Of a stretch of DNA of 58,779 nucleotides, positions 8,264-17,353 are shown piece by piece. Position numbers and translations under genes: made by a program. The first letter of the stretch is position 1. Each line of letters opens with the position of its first letter. Under the pieces are notes generated by a model that had not been told where the DNA came from, did no database searches, and saw only the letters and a list, made by a program, of their open reading frames with translations. Source of the stretch: Rhizobiaceae bacterium (lineage in GTDB: Bacteria; Pseudomonadota; Alphaproteobacteria; Rhizobiales; Rhizobiaceae); assembly GCA_027483885.1 (NCBI GenBank), contig JAIXTO010000063.1:1-58779 (forward strand), given 5' to 3'.

Positions 8264-9346
8264 TTACAAGGGGTAAGCGTTCCACTTTTCCAGATGGCGT
8301 GACTTCTCCTCGGAAATCGAGGTTGCGCCTATGCGTTGCATCTCCGCAGACAGTCCGCGCACGATCTCGGCGGCAAGGCCGGGACCGCGATAGACCATGC
8401 AGGAATAGACCTGCACCAGATCCGCCCCGGCACGGATCTTTTCGAGCGCCGTCTCTGCCGAGGAGACGCCGCCCACGCCGATGAGCGGCAGGTCCGGGCC
8501 GATGCGCTTGCGCATGCGGGCGAGCACCGCCGTGGAACGGGCAAACAGCGGTTTTCCGGAAAGCCCTCCCGCCTCGCCGGACTGGCGGGCATCCTTCAAT
8601 CCATCACGGGCAAGCGTGGTGTTGGACACGATCAACCCATCGAGCGCATGGGAGAGAACCTCGGCTGCGATATCGTCCATACCCTCTTCGGTGAGATCCG
8701 GCGCGATCTTCAGGAAAACGGGAACCCGGCGCCCGGTGCGCACCGCCTCCTCGTCGCGCGCCAGAAGCACCGCCGACAGAAGCGCCGACAGGCTTTCGCG
8801 CGCCTGCAGGTCGCGCAGGCCCGGCGTGTTCGGCGAGGAGATGTTGACGGTGAAATAGGAGGCGAGCGCGGCAAACCGGTGAATGCCGGCGACATAATCG
8901 GCAATGCGGTCGGCGCTATCCTTGTTGGCGCCGATATTGACGCCGACGATGCCGCGGGTCTTCAGGGCCGACAGCCGCGTATGAGCGGCCGCATGGCCTT
9001 CATTGTTGAACCCCAGCCGGTTGATGACGCCTTCATCCTCGACAAGGCGGAAAATGCGCGGGCGCGGATTGCCCTGTTGCGGCTTCGGCGTCAGCGTACC
9101 GACTTCGGTGAAGCCGAAACCGAGCCGCAGGATCGCCTCCGGCACTTCGGCATTTTTGTCATAACCGGCTGCAAGCCCCACCGGGTTTTGAAATTGCAGC
9201 CCGGCAACCGTCACCTTCAGGCGCTCATCCGGCACGATCCGGCACGATGGCACAAGACCGGACTTCAGCGCGGCGATGGAAACACCATGCGCGGTTTCCG
9301 GATCGAGCGTGAACAGCGCGTTGCGGGCAAGGTTAAAAAGCGACAT
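8264..9346 (-). CDS. pyrD: Quinone-dependent dihydroorotate dehydrogenase
   Basis: PyrD class 2 (360 residues) oxidises dihydroorotate to orotate, the fourth step of UMP synthesis, using FMN and passing electrons to membrane quinones. The N-terminal helix (residues 1-40) that anchors class 2 enzymes is present. Visible family blocks are [30 protein letters not shown] (with the catalytic Ser of class 2 enzymes) and the C-terminal FMN-phosphate loops IGVGGVSS and [11 protein letters not shown]. The start at 9346 overlaps the stop of the upstream DUF952 gene (TGATG), so the two are coupled. Other pyrimidine genes in the window are pyrE and pyrC. Confidence 0.96.
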   Translation of the reverse strand: MSLFNLARNALFTLDPETAHGVSIAALKSGLVPSCRIVPDERLKVTVAGLQFQNPVGLAAGYDKNAEVPEAILRLGFGFTEVGTLTPKPQQGNPRPRIFRLVEDEGVINRLGFNNEGHAAAHTRLSALKTRGIVGVNIGANKDSADRIADYVAGIHRFAALASYFTVNISSPNTPGLRDLQARESLSALLSAVLLARDEEAVRTGRRVPVFLKIAPDLTEEGMDDIAAEVLSHALDGLIVSNTTLARDGLKDARQSGEAGGLSGKPLFARSTAVLARMRKRIGPDLPLIGVGGVSSAETALEKIRAGADLVQVYSCMVYRGPGLAAEIVRGLSAEMQRIGATSISEEKSRHLEKWNAYPL

Positions 9347-9690
9347 CAGACAATCTCCGGAAACTGGTGTGTACCATCGGCAAGTAGCGGCAGCGGCGCC
9401 TCGAAAAGCACGGCCGAGAGCGGCAGATGGGCGTAAAGATGCGGAAATAGCGCACCGCCGCGTGAGATCTCGTAAACGAGGTCTGCACCGAGAAGCGCGC
9501 CATCCACCGCCACCAGCAGCAGGCCCTGCTGGCCGGCAAAATGGCGGGCTGCGGTCTCCTGAAGCTGGGATGCGGTGGAGAAATGAATGAAGCCATCGGC
9601 GAGATCGACGGCTGCCCCCTCGAAAACGCCCGCTTGCCGTGCCGCCTGCCATAAAACATCCGGCACGATCTTATATATGATACCGCTCAT
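9346..9690 (-). CDS. DUF952 family protein
   Basis: A 114-residue protein of the DUF952 family (glutathione S-transferase-like fold has been noted for relatives, but function is unknown). It begins MSGIIYKIV and contains the family's [12 protein letters not shown] block and the late H-Y-H segment [10 protein letters not shown]. The ATG at 9690 was chosen because the longer frame upstream has no family similarity and runs antisense to the next promoter. The stop overlaps the pyrD start by one base, a pairing that makes co-translation with pyrD likely. No signal peptide is visible, so it should be cytoplasmic. Confidence 0.82.
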   Translation of the reverse strand: MSGIIYKIVPDVLWQAARQAGVFEGAAVDLADGFIHFSTASQLQETAARHFAGQQGLLLVAVDGALLGADLVYEISRGGALFPHLYAHLPLSAVLFEAPLPLLADGTHQFPEIV

Positions 9691-9837
9691 CCTCGGCCCC
9701 TCTGCCAGTGGAGACGAGGCAGGCTTTGCCGCAAACCGGGACCATTGTCCATGCCGGCAAAGAGAGGGCGACGAGATCACGCCCGAGGCGGGCCAGAAAA
9801 AGGCCGGCACGCGGCCCCAGGGAAACGGGAGCATGAC

Positions 9838-10260
9838 ATGCGGATAGGATTATTTACCTTGGCAGCCCTCATCACGCTTGGCGCGGGTCCGGTGCTCGCA
9901 GAGGACGCCCAGGCGTCGCCGGCGGATACGGCGCGCTACCGGCTGGAAAAGACCGAGACCGGCTTCATCCGGCTTGACCAGCAGACGGGGGCCATCACAT
10001 TCTGCCGCGAGACGGCGGCTGAATTGACCTGCCGCATGGCCGCCGACGAACGGGCCGCCTATGATCAGGAACTCGACATGCTCGCCAAACGGGTAACCGC
10101 CCTGGAGGCAAGGCTGGACCGCCTCGCCTCGTCCGGCCCCGTCGCAAGCGAGGCGGAAATCGAACATTCGCTCTCGATCATGGAGCGGTTCATGCGGCGT
10201 TTCATGGGCCTGGTCGAAGAATTCCGCCACGACGGCGCAACCCAGCCGGACCGCAGCTGA
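9838..10260 (+). CDS. Small periplasmic protein with coiled-coil, function unknown
   Basis: A 140-residue protein with a clear Sec signal peptide (MRIGLFTLAALITLGAGPVLA, cleavage after the second Ala of VLA-ED). The mature part starts with a conserved-looking block RYRLEKTETGFIRLDQQTG, then two Cys residues (TFCRE and LTCRM) about 10 apart that could be a disulphide. A short coiled coil follows (about residues 78-100, LDMLAKRVTALEARLDRL). Similar small secreted proteins occur widely in rhizobia without an assigned function. It stands alone, divergent from the DUF952-pyrD pair. GGGAG precedes the ATG. Confidence 0.68.
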   Translation: MRIGLFTLAALITLGAGPVLAEDAQASPADTARYRLEKTETGFIRLDQQTGAITFCRETAAELTCRMAADERAAYDQELDMLAKRVTALEARLDRLASSGPVASEAEIEHSLSIMERFMRRFMGLVEEFRHDGATQPDRS

Positions 10261-10264
10261 TGCC

Positions 10265-10297
10265 GGCGCCATCCCGGATCACGATGGTCCGGGCGCC
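10265..10297 (+). terminator. Hairpin after the periplasmic protein gene
   Basis: Five bases after the stop, CCCGGA (10273-10278) pairs with TCCGGG (10288-10293), and the flanking GGCG/CGCC can extend the stem. There is no T-run after it, so it could be a weak or Rho-assisted terminator. Confidence 0.4.
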
Positions 10298-10411
10298 ATG
10301 GCAGCAGCGCGTAAATGTACCCGCTGAAACTTAGACTTGTTTCACCATGGCATGCGGTTTAAGAATGACACGGGACGGAAGCAGACTATGCTCTTGGGAG
10401 GGGGCGTGGAC

Positions 10412-11077
10412 ATGCAACAGCTTAAAATCATCATTGCAGACGATCACCCACTGTTTCGCGGCGCTTTGCGCCAGGCGCTGCACGACATCGCCGACGGTTC
10501 CTCGATCACCAGTGCCCCGTCGATCATCGAAGCCGGCACGTTCGAGGCGGCGCGCGAGGCAACGCAGGCCCATCCGGACGCCGACCTTCTGCTTCTCGAT
10601 CTTTCCATGCCCGGTGTCAGCGGCTTTTCCGGCCTGATGTCGTTGCGCAGCGACATGTGCAGCCTGCCGATCATCATCGTTTCGGCCAGTGACGACACCG
10701 CCACCGTCCGGCGCGCGCTGGAGCTTGGCGCGTCCGGCTTCATCTCGAAATCCTCCGGCCTCGACGACATCCGCACCGCCATCCGCACCGTGCTGGACGG
10801 CGGCATCTGGGCCCCGGACGAGATGGCTGGGCGCTGCGACCAGGACCCTGCTCTGGTCGAACTGGTGGAACGGCTGAGAACGCTGACACCGCAGCAGAAC
10901 CGCGTTCTGTCCATGCTGGCCGAGGGGCTGTTGAACAAGCAGATCGCCTATGAGCTTGGCGTGTCCGAAGCCACGATCAAGGCCCATGTGTCCGCCATTC
11001 TGCTGAAGCTTAATGTCGACAGCCGCACCCAGGCGGTGATCAAGCTTGGCAAGGTCAACATGGCAATGGTGGCCTGA
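10412..11077 (+). CDS. LuxR/NarL-family response regulator
   Basis: A two-component response regulator of 221 residues. The receiver domain has the acidic pocket ADDH near the N-terminus, the phosphoacceptor Asp in LLLLDLSMPG (about residue 63), and the conserved Ser in IIIVSAS and Lys in FISKSS. A LuxR-type helix-turn-helix occupies the C-terminus (LTPQQNRVLSMLAEGL, then NKQIAYELGVSEATIKAHVS). No histidine kinase is adjacent, so its partner is unknown. I chose the ATG at 10412 because AGGGGG lies 8-9 bases upstream and the receiver strand begins right after; an ATG at 10388 would add 8 residues. Target genes cannot be told from context. Confidence 0.88.
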   Translation: MQQLKIIIADDHPLFRGALRQALHDIADGSSITSAPSIIEAGTFEAAREATQAHPDADLLLLDLSMPGVSGFSGLMSLRSDMCSLPIIIVSASDDTATVRRALELGASGFISKSSGLDDIRTAIRTVLDGGIWAPDEMAGRCDQDPALVELVERLRTLTPQQNRVLSMLAEGLLNKQIAYELGVSEATIKAHVSAILLKLNVDSRTQAVIKLGKVNMAMVA

Positions 11078-11166
11078 GAATCCTCGCTCTCTATATGAGC
11101 AGAAAGGATTTTATTCCTTTTAATGCTTTACTCGGGAACACGCATTCATTAGAGATAAACAGACAG

Positions 11167-11187
11167 GCTGCGTGATTTTCACGCGGC
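11167..11187 (+). terminator. Probable terminator hairpin after the response regulator
   Basis: A 9-bp stem (GC-T-GCGTGA pairing with TCACGC-G-GC, one G-T pair) with a 3-base TTT loop, followed by a T-rich stretch. It lies 90 bases after the regulator stop. A weaker A/T-rich hairpin (AAAGGA/TCCTTT) lies at 11103-11120. The rest of 11078-11320 shows no gene. Confidence 0.5.
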
Positions 11188-11320
11188 TTCAACTGTTGTT
11201 TTGGATGCAGGCGTCGTCTCGTTGCGCGAGCGGATCGGGTCCGGTAACTGCGCCGGCCGGTTTGGCCTTGCGACGCTTGCCGCAGAAGGTGCCTGTTGAA
11301 GGCGCGGAGCAAGAACGGTG

Positions 11321-11986
11321 ATGTTGTCGCACGATACGATCTGGAAGGCGATCGATACGCTGGCCGAGCGTCACCGGATGACCGCATCCGGCCTTGCCCG
11401 CCGCGCCGGCCTTGATCCGACCTCGTTTAACAAATCCAAGCGCCTGGGCCCCGATGGGCGGTTGCGCTGGCCCTCGACGGAATCGATTGCCAAGGTTCTC
11501 GAGGCAACCGGGGCCTCGATCGACCAGTTTTTAAGCTACCTGCCAGCGGAGATGGAGCATGGAAGCCTGCCGGAAGGCGCGTTTCCGCCCCAGCGCGGTG
11601 CCATTCCGCTTCTCGGTTTTGCTCAGGCCGGTGCCGGCGGCTTTTTCGATGATGGCGGTTTTCCAGCCGGCCAGGGCTGGGACGTGGTGGATTTTCCAAC
11701 CGACCCGACACACAAGGCCGGCGTTTACGCGCTGGAGGTTCAGGGCGATTCCATGCTGCCGCTTTACCGCGATGGCGACCGGCTGATCGTCGAGCCCGGC
11801 GCGCAGATCCGCCGCGGCGACAGGATCGTGCTGAAAACCCGCGAGGGCGAGGTGATGGCCAAGGTGCTGCTGCGCCAGAGCGCACGCACCATCGAAATTA
11901 GTTCGCTGAACCCTGCCCATCCGAACCGCGTGTTCGACATGGCCGAGGTGGAGTGGATTGCCCGCATCATCTGGGCGAGCCAATAA
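11321..11986 (+). CDS. S24/LexA-like transcriptional regulator with HTH domain
   Basis: A 221-residue regulator built like LexA or a phage C2/CI repressor. The N-terminal helix-turn-helix covers about residues 10-70 (MTASGLARRAGLDPTSF; then the STESIAKVLEATGASIDQF helix). An S24 peptidase domain follows, with a candidate Ala-Gly self-cleavage site in FAQAGAGG (about 103-104), catalytic Ser in GDSMLP (about 144) and catalytic Lys in EVMAKVLL (about 181). It could therefore be inactivated by RecA-stimulated self-cleavage, though many chromosomal relatives have other roles. No phage genes surround it. A GTG three bases earlier (11318) is an alternative start; GGAGC lies upstream. Confidence 0.83.
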   Translation: MLSHDTIWKAIDTLAERHRMTASGLARRAGLDPTSFNKSKRLGPDGRLRWPSTESIAKVLEATGASIDQFLSYLPAEMEHGSLPEGAFPPQRGAIPLLGFAQAGAGGFFDDGGFPAGQGWDVVDFPTDPTHKAGVYALEVQGDSMLPLYRDGDRLIVEPGAQIRRGDRIVLKTREGEVMAKVLLRQSARTIEISSLNPAHPNRVFDMAEVEWIARIIWASQ

Positions 11987-12007
11987 CGAGCGCCGGTCCG
12001 TATCCGG

Positions 12008-12883
12008 TCAATAAAATCCGTTGGGGAAATAGCGCAGGTAAATCTCCTGCAGCCGTCCCTTGCGGGAAAGCTCAGCCAGCGCATAATCGAAAGCGGCCAC
12101 CACCTGCGGCGTGTTGGGGCGCGCCATCAGCATCAGCCCTTCGCCGAGAAAGCGTTCGGAGAGATAGGCGCCACTAAACAACGTGCAGCAATTTTCCGAG
12201 GCCGGACTTCCCACCCAGAAGGGAAGCCGCAGCGCATCGGAAAACACCGCATCGAGTTTTGCCGTCTTCAGCGCCTCCAGCATAGCCTCCTGGCTGTCGA
12301 AGGAAACGGCGCGGATTTTCGGGAAAAAGGCCTTCAACATTTTCTGATGGACCGTGCCCTCGACCACGCCGACCGGATGGTCACCGAGCGCTGCGGCATC
12401 CTCTCCGGTGAGCGCCACCGACCGGTTTTTCGCAAAACGCGCGGGTATGGTGATGTAGGGCCGCGAGAAGGCAAATTTTTCCCGCAAGGCCGGCGTCACG
12501 GCGATGCCGGCAGCCACCGCCTCCCCATCTCCCGCCAGCAGCGCCGCCTCCAGATCGTCAAACGGCATGGCCTGGATCTGGCATTTCGCCTCGATTGCGA
12601 GTTCCGCACAGATTTCCCGGATGAGATCCATATGAAAACCGGAGAGCTTGCCCGTCTGGTCGACAAAACTGAAGGGCGGGAAGTCCACCGTCATCAGCAC
12701 CCGCAGACGCGGCAGGGTTGAAAGATCCGGTTTCGCCAGCCGCTCGTTCGCATCAAACAGCACTGGCATATCCGACGTCTGCGCCGATGCCCAAACGGGG
12801 GCAAACATAGACAATAACATCAAAATCCGGAGAAATTGGCCCTTCTTTCGGAGAGACCCCTGAGATTTGATAGGTGAAACCAT
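12008..12883 (-). CDS. Periplasmic substrate-binding protein (SBP_bac_3 family)
   Basis: A 291-residue solute-binding protein of the amino-acid ABC transporter type. After a charged N-terminus comes a signal peptide (about residues 18-34, LRILMLLSMFAPVWASA). The mature part shows the family pattern LRVLMTVDFPPFSFVDQTG, then GFHMDLIREICAEL, and later VGVVEGTVHQKML and DAVFSDALRLPFW. No permease or ATPase gene is adjacent, so it is an orphan binding protein that may feed a distant transporter or act as a sensor. It is convergent with the S24 regulator gene (21-base gap) and divergent from the GT2 gene. Confidence 0.83.
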   Translation of the reverse strand: MVSPIKSQGSLRKKGQFLRILMLLSMFAPVWASAQTSDMPVLFDANERLAKPDLSTLPRLRVLMTVDFPPFSFVDQTGKLSGFHMDLIREICAELAIEAKCQIQAMPFDDLEAALLAGDGEAVAAGIAVTPALREKFAFSRPYITIPARFAKNRSVALTGEDAAALGDHPVGVVEGTVHQKMLKAFFPKIRAVSFDSQEAMLEALKTAKLDAVFSDALRLPFWVGSPASENCCTLFSGAYLSERFLGEGLMLMARPNTPQVVAAFDYALAELSRKGRLQEIYLRYFPNGFY

Positions 12884-12957
12884 GGCGTGTATGTCTATGA
12901 TCCAAGTGGGGAAAAGTCGGCAAAGATCTCAGTCAACGGTGTATCAGCTTGACGGAC

Positions 12958-14850
12958 ATGGGGGAATATCCGCCCACGATGGCGGATCTACGGAATGTTG
13001 TCCTCACACATGGACAATGGCCGGCAATCTTTCGGGCGAAAACCGAGGTGGACATTCTGTCGGCGCTCGGTTTTGCGACATCGACCATTGCGCGGCTGGT
13101 CGAGAGGGCCAAGCACAACGGCACGACCGTCGAAAATGAGATGTTGTACGATGGCGCGGTGGAGGAAAACACCTATTACCGCACGATTGCGGACTACTTC
13201 CACCTGGCTTTTCTCGACACCATCGATCCGGCCCACCTTGTCGACATGGCGAGCATGGATACGCAGCTGGTCTTTCCCTACCAGGTGCGACTGACCTATC
13301 CCAATCGCATGCCGCAGATCGCCATAGTGCCACGCGCGGAAAAACTGTCGGAGTTTGCAAGCCTTCTGACACGCCTGCCGGAACTTGCCAGCACTCTGGT
13401 GGTCACCACGCCGAGCGCGCTGCGCCGTGCCGTCTGGGCGGCGGGCTCGGCCCGGCGGGTGCGCAAGGCAGCCAGTGAGCTTTTCGAACTGCAGCCGGAT
13501 CATTCAGCGCGGATCGTGGCGACGGGCCGCCAGGGACTGGTTGTCGGCACGTCCGTTACAGCCACCGTCTGCGCCTGCATCATGCAGCCACAACTTCTGC
13601 TGCCACTCGTGCATGCAACCGTGTCGCTTGCCTATCTTGCTTCGCTTTCGCTGCGCTTCGTTGCCCTGTTTCAACAGAAATACCGCAAACGGCCGCCAAA
13701 ACCCGCAGCCGTTCCCGCAGGCCCGCCGCCGGACTATACGGTGATGGTGGCAATCTACCGCGAGGCCGGCATGGTGGGGCAGCTGGTTTCCAGCCTCGAG
13801 CGGCTGGAATGGCCCCGGTCGCGTCTTGATATCAAACTGGTCTGCGAGGAAGACGACACAGACACACTGGCAGCGCTTGCCGCCCTCCACCTGCCGGTTT
13901 ATTTCGAGGTGGTCACCGTTCCCCCCTATCATCCACGCACGAAACCGAAGGCGCTTGCCTATGCGCTTCCGGCAGCCAGAGGCGAGTTTCTGGCCATCTT
14001 CGACGCGGAAGACAGGCCCCATCCGCATCAACTCATCGAGGCCTATGAACGCTTTCGCGCCAGCGGCCCGGAGCTTGCCTGCCTGCAGGCGCCGCTGATC
14101 ATTGCCAATGTCGATGAAAGTTATGTGAGCACGCTGTTTGCGGTGGAATATGCAGCACTGTTTCGCGGCCTCCTGCCCATGCTGGCACGTTACCGCATGC
14201 CGCTTCCGCTTGGCGGCACCTCCAACCATTTTCGCACTGCCGTGCTGCGCAAGGTCGGCGGCTGGGATCCGTTCAACGTGACGGAGGATGCCGATCTCGG
14301 CTTGCGCCTCTACCGGCTCGGCTACCGGTCCGAGACGCTGCGCTGCCAGACGCTGGAGGATGCGCCGGTGTCACTGCCGATCTGGACCGGCCAGCGCATC
14401 CGCTGGTTCAAGGGCTGGCTGCAGACCTGGCTGGTGCTGACGCGCAACCCGATCCTGACGGGCCGGCAGATGGGCCTCAAGGCCACCATCGTTTTTCACC
14501 TGATGATCGGCGGCATGCTGCTGTCTGCCCTGCTGCACCCGCTGATCCTGCTGTTCATGGTGAACGCCGGGCTAACGCTGATCCACACGCCGCTGTCAGA
14601 CATCCCCGGCACTGATCTGGCCCTGATGCTGCTTGACACATCAAACGTGCTCGGCAGCTACATCACCTTTCTCGGCCTTGGTGTCGGCTCCATGATCGGG
14701 CTTGAAAAGCTGAAAGTCGGCCACCGGTGGCTCGCCGTTCCGCTGCACTGGATGATGACGTCCTATGCCGCCTGGCGGGCGCTGAACGAGTTGCGCACCA
14801 ACCCCTTCTTCTGGAAAAAGACGCCCCACCGGCCAACCCGCAAGCGGTGA
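12958..14850 (+). CDS. Membrane glycosyltransferase family 2 with N-terminal GspE-N-like domain
   Basis: A protein of about 630 residues. Residues 1-150 resemble the type II secretion ATPase N-terminal domain that is fused to some GT2 enzymes. Two hydrophobic helices follow at about 195-240. The catalytic domain carries the processive GT2 signatures: a DAED metal-binding motif, TEDADLGLRL and QRIRWFKGW (Q--RW), as in cellulose or hyaluronan synthase relatives. Further membrane helices fill the C-terminus. It should polymerise or transfer a sugar from a nucleotide sugar at the inner membrane, making an exopolysaccharide of unknown composition. The start could also be a TTG at 12949; neither has a strong ribosome-binding site. 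It converges with a GT10 gene 13 bases away. Confidence 0.85.
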   Translation: MGEYPPTMADLRNVVLTHGQWPAIFRAKTEVDILSALGFATSTIARLVERAKHNGTTVENEMLYDGAVEENTYYRTIADYFHLAFLDTIDPAHLVDMASMDTQLVFPYQVRLTYPNRMPQIAIVPRAEKLSEFASLLTRLPELASTLVVTTPSALRRAVWAAGSARRVRKAASELFELQPDHSARIVATGRQGLVVGTSVTATVCACIMQPQLLLPLVHATVSLAYLASLSLRFVALFQQKYRKRPPKPAAVPAGPPPDYTVMVAIYREAGMVGQLVSSLERLEWPRSRLDIKLVCEEDDTDTLAALAALHLPVYFEVVTVPPYHPRTKPKALAYALPAARGEFLAIFDAEDRPHPHQLIEAYERFRASGPELACLQAPLIIANVDESYVSTLFAVEYAALFRGLLPMLARYRMPLPLGGTSNHFRTAVLRKVGGWDPFNVTEDADLGLRLYRLGYRSETLRCQTLEDAPVSLPIWTGQRIRWFKGWLQTWLVLTRNPILTGRQMGLKATIVFHLMIGGMLLSALLHPLILLFMVNAGLTLIHTPLSDIPGTDLALMLLDTSNVLGSYITFLGLGVGSMIGLEKLKVGHRWLAVPLHWMMTSYAAWRALNELRTNPFFWKKTPHRPTRKR

Positions 14851-14863
14851 GCCGGCCGAACAC

Positions 14864-15841
14864 TCAGCGGTGGCGCCACGCCTTGCGCTTGGCATTGAGC
14901 TTGCTCAGCCATGAGCGCTGGCGCGGTTCGTTGCGGCGCACGAAGATCGCGGCATAACCATACCGCGTCCGGCGTCGCGCTGCTTCCGGGTCCTGCCCGA
15001 AAATGAAGTTGAGGAAGGCGGCAAGTTCTTCGCGGCGGCGTGCCGGATCATTGCCATCGGCAAACACCGGTTCGTTCAGCATGGCGACCATGCGCTGCGG
15101 ATCTTCTGCCAGCGCCATGACATGGGCGATGCAGCTGTCATCATTTTCGAAATCATGCCGGTTGATGAAGGCGCGCGGATTGAAATCAAGATCCACCTTC
15201 GGATTGCCCCAGTAGATGGGAATGCAGCGGGCGGCAAAGGCGTGGAAGAGCTTTTCGGTGGTATAACCGGGGGTGCTCGAATTTTCAAAGGCGATGGAAA
15301 AATTGAAGCCGCTCATCACCGACACCTTGGCGCTGACCGGATCAAGCCCCTTCACGTGATCGAAGCGATCATCGTTGCGCAGGTGCCGCCCGAGCGAGGT
15401 GACCGGACGCTGCGCTGACAGCCGGTGAAAAAAACCGTCCCGCACCGGATCGGCCCGGCCATTGGAATAGATGAAGGTGCAGAAGCCGCGGTCGCTGAGC
15501 AGGCTCGCATCCACCGGCGCCCGCTGGTGCGCCGCCTCGGCGCGCTCCGGATCGCAGAAATAGAGCGGATAACGCAGATGCCGGTCTTCGAGCACCAGAT
15601 GATCGAAGCCGATGGCATAATCGCAGATGTTGAAATCCGGGCGCACATTCTCGCCGGTAAAAAACACCCGCAGGCAATCATAGGTGCGATGAACGGTGCC
15701 AAAGCACGAATAAAACAGGATATCCGGATTTTTCTCGTCGAGCACGATACGGATGTCAGGCGAAACGACATCCATCAGGAAGAGGCTCTGCGGATCGAAC
15801 TCGGGCCAGAAGTCGGTGTACCAGATTTTGACTGTCTTCAT
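14864..15841 (-). CDS. GT10 fucosyltransferase-like glycosyltransferase
   Basis: A 325-residue enzyme of glycosyltransferase family 10, whose known bacterial members are alpha-1,3/4-fucosyltransferases. The defining block near the C-terminus is clear: FNFSIAFENSSTPGYTTEKL followed by PIYWGNP, which binds GDP-fucose in known structures. The protein starts MKTVKIWYTDFW and has no signal peptide or membrane span. It probably decorates a surface polysaccharide or LPS with fucose or a related 6-deoxysugar; the acceptor is unknown. The ATG at 15841 has GGGGAGCGGTC upstream. It converges on the membrane GT2 gene, so both may serve surface glycans, but they are not co-transcribed. Confidence 0.85.
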   Translation of the reverse strand: MKTVKIWYTDFWPEFDPQSLFLMDVVSPDIRIVLDEKNPDILFYSCFGTVHRTYDCLRVFFTGENVRPDFNICDYAIGFDHLVLEDRHLRYPLYFCDPERAEAAHQRAPVDASLLSDRGFCTFIYSNGRADPVRDGFFHRLSAQRPVTSLGRHLRNDDRFDHVKGLDPVSAKVSVMSGFNFSIAFENSSTPGYTTEKLFHAFAARCIPIYWGNPKVDLDFNPRAFINRHDFENDDSCIAHVMALAEDPQRMVAMLNEPVFADGNDPARRREELAAFLNFIFGQDPEAARRRTRYGYAAIFVRRNEPRQRSWLSKLNAKRKAWRHR

Positions 15842-15974
15842 GACCGCTCCCCTTGCGACCCTCAATCCGGGATATCGCTCGGACGCGGTGATAATTCGTT
15901 CGCCAGGCGGGTTACAAGAGCGCTTCGGTAATGATCCGCAGCAACCAACAAGAATGTGAGCAAGGCAGAAGAAA

Positions 15975-16048
15975 TGGAGCGGGTGAAGGGAATCGAACCC
16001 TCGTATTCAGCTTGGGAAGCTGCTGCTCTACCATTGAGCTACACCCGC
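15975..16048 (-). tRNA. tRNA-Gly(CCC)
   Basis: The minus strand folds into a full cloverleaf: acceptor GCGGGTG paired with CACCCGC, D arm GCTC/GAGC, anticodon loop TTCCCAA (anticodon CCC), T loop GGTTCGATTCC, and an encoded CCA end. The sequence is very close to the general bacterial tRNA-Gly(CCC). One mismatch (G-A) closes the anticodon stem. Confidence 0.93.
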
Positions 16049-16118
16049 TTGAGCGCCAAAGCTCTAGCATCAAGCGGCTTTGCCGTTCAAGTGGAAACCA
16101 CGCGAAAAGCGTCGGCCT

Positions 16119-17213
16119 TCAGCTGCGAAAGTGTTTGGACAACTTCAAGCCCTGCGCCTGATAGTTGGAGCCGAGGCCGGAGCCGTAGAGGCCTTGTGGG
16201 CGGGCCAGCATGTGTTCGTAGACGAGGCGGCCGACGATCTGGCCGTGTTCGAGGATGAAGGGCACCTCGTGGCTGCGTACTTCCAGAACCGCCCGGCTGC
16301 CGGAGCCGCCGGCCGGTGCATGGCCGAAACCGGGATCGAAGAAGCCGGCGTAATGCACGCGAAATTCACCCACCAGCGGATCGTATGGCGTCATTTCGGC
16401 GGCATAAAGCGGCGGCACGTGGACGGCCTCGCGCGACACGAGAATGTAGAATTCATCGGGGTCGAGGATCAGGTCGTCGCGGCCGCGGCTGTATAGCGGT
16501 TCCCAGAAATCGAGCACGTCATGGGCGCCCTTCTGGTCCACGTCGATGACGGAGGTGTGGTGCTTGCCGCGATAACCGATGAGCCCTTCCGGACCGGTGC
16601 CCTTGAGATCGATGGAAAGCGCGATGCCGCCGCCCGAAACGTTCGGGGTTTCGCTCGCCACCAGCGTTTCCGCCTCATGCAGTGCCAGAACTTCCGGTTC
16701 GGTCAGCAGCGCATGGCCGGTGCGGAAACGGATCTGCGACAGGCGCGAGCCGCGTCGCACGATAACGGGGAAGGTGCGCGGCGAGATTTCGAGGTAGAGC
16801 GGGCCTGTGTAGCCGGCGGGGATCTTGTCGAACTCCTGGGCGCGATCAACCATCACGCGGGTAAAGATATCGAGCCGGCCCGTCGAGCTTTTCGGATTGG
16901 AGGAGGCCGACAGGTCGGCTGGGAGATCCAGGCTTTCCATCAGCGGCACGATGTAGACACAGCCGGTTTCGAGGACCGCGCCGTTTTCGAGATCGATCTC
17001 GTGCAGCGTCAGGCGTTCCAGCTTGTCGGCCACGGTATGGTTGGGGCCGGGCATGAAGCTTGCGCGCACGCGCAGCGCCTTGGCACCGAGACGCAGGTCA
17101 AGACTTGCCGGCTGGATCTGGTCACCATCCAGCGGCGCCTGGCTTTTCAGCCGGCCCGCCTCGAAAAGGGCGCCGATGGCGCTATCCGCCAGAATGCCTG
17201 ATGTGCGTGTCAT
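16119..17213 (-). CDS. dcd: 2'-deoxycytidine 5'-triphosphate deaminase, long alphaproteobacterial form
   Basis: A 364-residue dCTP deaminase, about twice the length of the E. coli enzyme, made of two dUTPase-like jelly-roll halves. It converts dCTP to dUTP (plus ammonia) for thymidylate synthesis. The first half contains IQPASLDLRLG and the SSNPKSSTGRLD segment, which matches the family's S-R-S-x-GR region; a second such region is IVSREAVHVPP. The start at 17213 is the ATG (MTRTSG), divergent from metZ with its leader. The 192 bases between dcd and metZ hold the SAM-II riboswitch. The tRNA-Gly gene lies 71 bases downstream. Confidence 0.88.
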   Translation of the reverse strand: MTRTSGILADSAIGALFEAGRLKSQAPLDGDQIQPASLDLRLGAKALRVRASFMPGPNHTVADKLERLTLHEIDLENGAVLETGCVYIVPLMESLDLPADLSASSNPKSSTGRLDIFTRVMVDRAQEFDKIPAGYTGPLYLEISPRTFPVIVRRGSRLSQIRFRTGHALLTEPEVLALHEAETLVASETPNVSGGGIALSIDLKGTGPEGLIGYRGKHHTSVIDVDQKGAHDVLDFWEPLYSRGRDDLILDPDEFYILVSREAVHVPPLYAAEMTPYDPLVGEFRVHYAGFFDPGFGHAPAGGSGSRAVLEVRSHEVPFILEHGQIVGRLVYEHMLARPQGLYGSGLGSNYQAQGLKLSKHFRS

Positions 17214-17294
17214 AAACCCTATCCTTCAATCGCAGGACAAAAGCAAAACCGGGGAATTGACGCAAGCGCCAGACGGGCGTAAGGCAGGTTTATC

Positions 17295-17353
17295 CCGTGG
17301 TGATTTGGCCGGTCGGCTTGCAGCCACGTTAAACAAGTGGCTAAAAAGACCGG
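17295..17353 (+). ncRNA. SAM-II (metA motif) riboswitch
   Basis: The leader of metZ matches the SAM-II consensus: CGTGGTGATTTGGCC, then CGGCTTGCAGCCACG, TTAAACAAGT and GGCTAAAAAG. CGTGG (17296-17300) pairs with CCACG (17324-17328) as P1, and CTTG in the loop can pair with CAAG downstream to form the pseudoknot. SAM-II is known from alphaproteobacterial metA and metZ genes and represses expression when S-adenosylmethionine is abundant. Identified by consensus from memory; no covariance model was run. Confidence 0.93.

Noticed and set aside
11091-11387. Minus-strand open frame beside the response regulator
   Set aside because: Low-complexity Arg/Ser-rich and overlaps the start of the S24 regulator.
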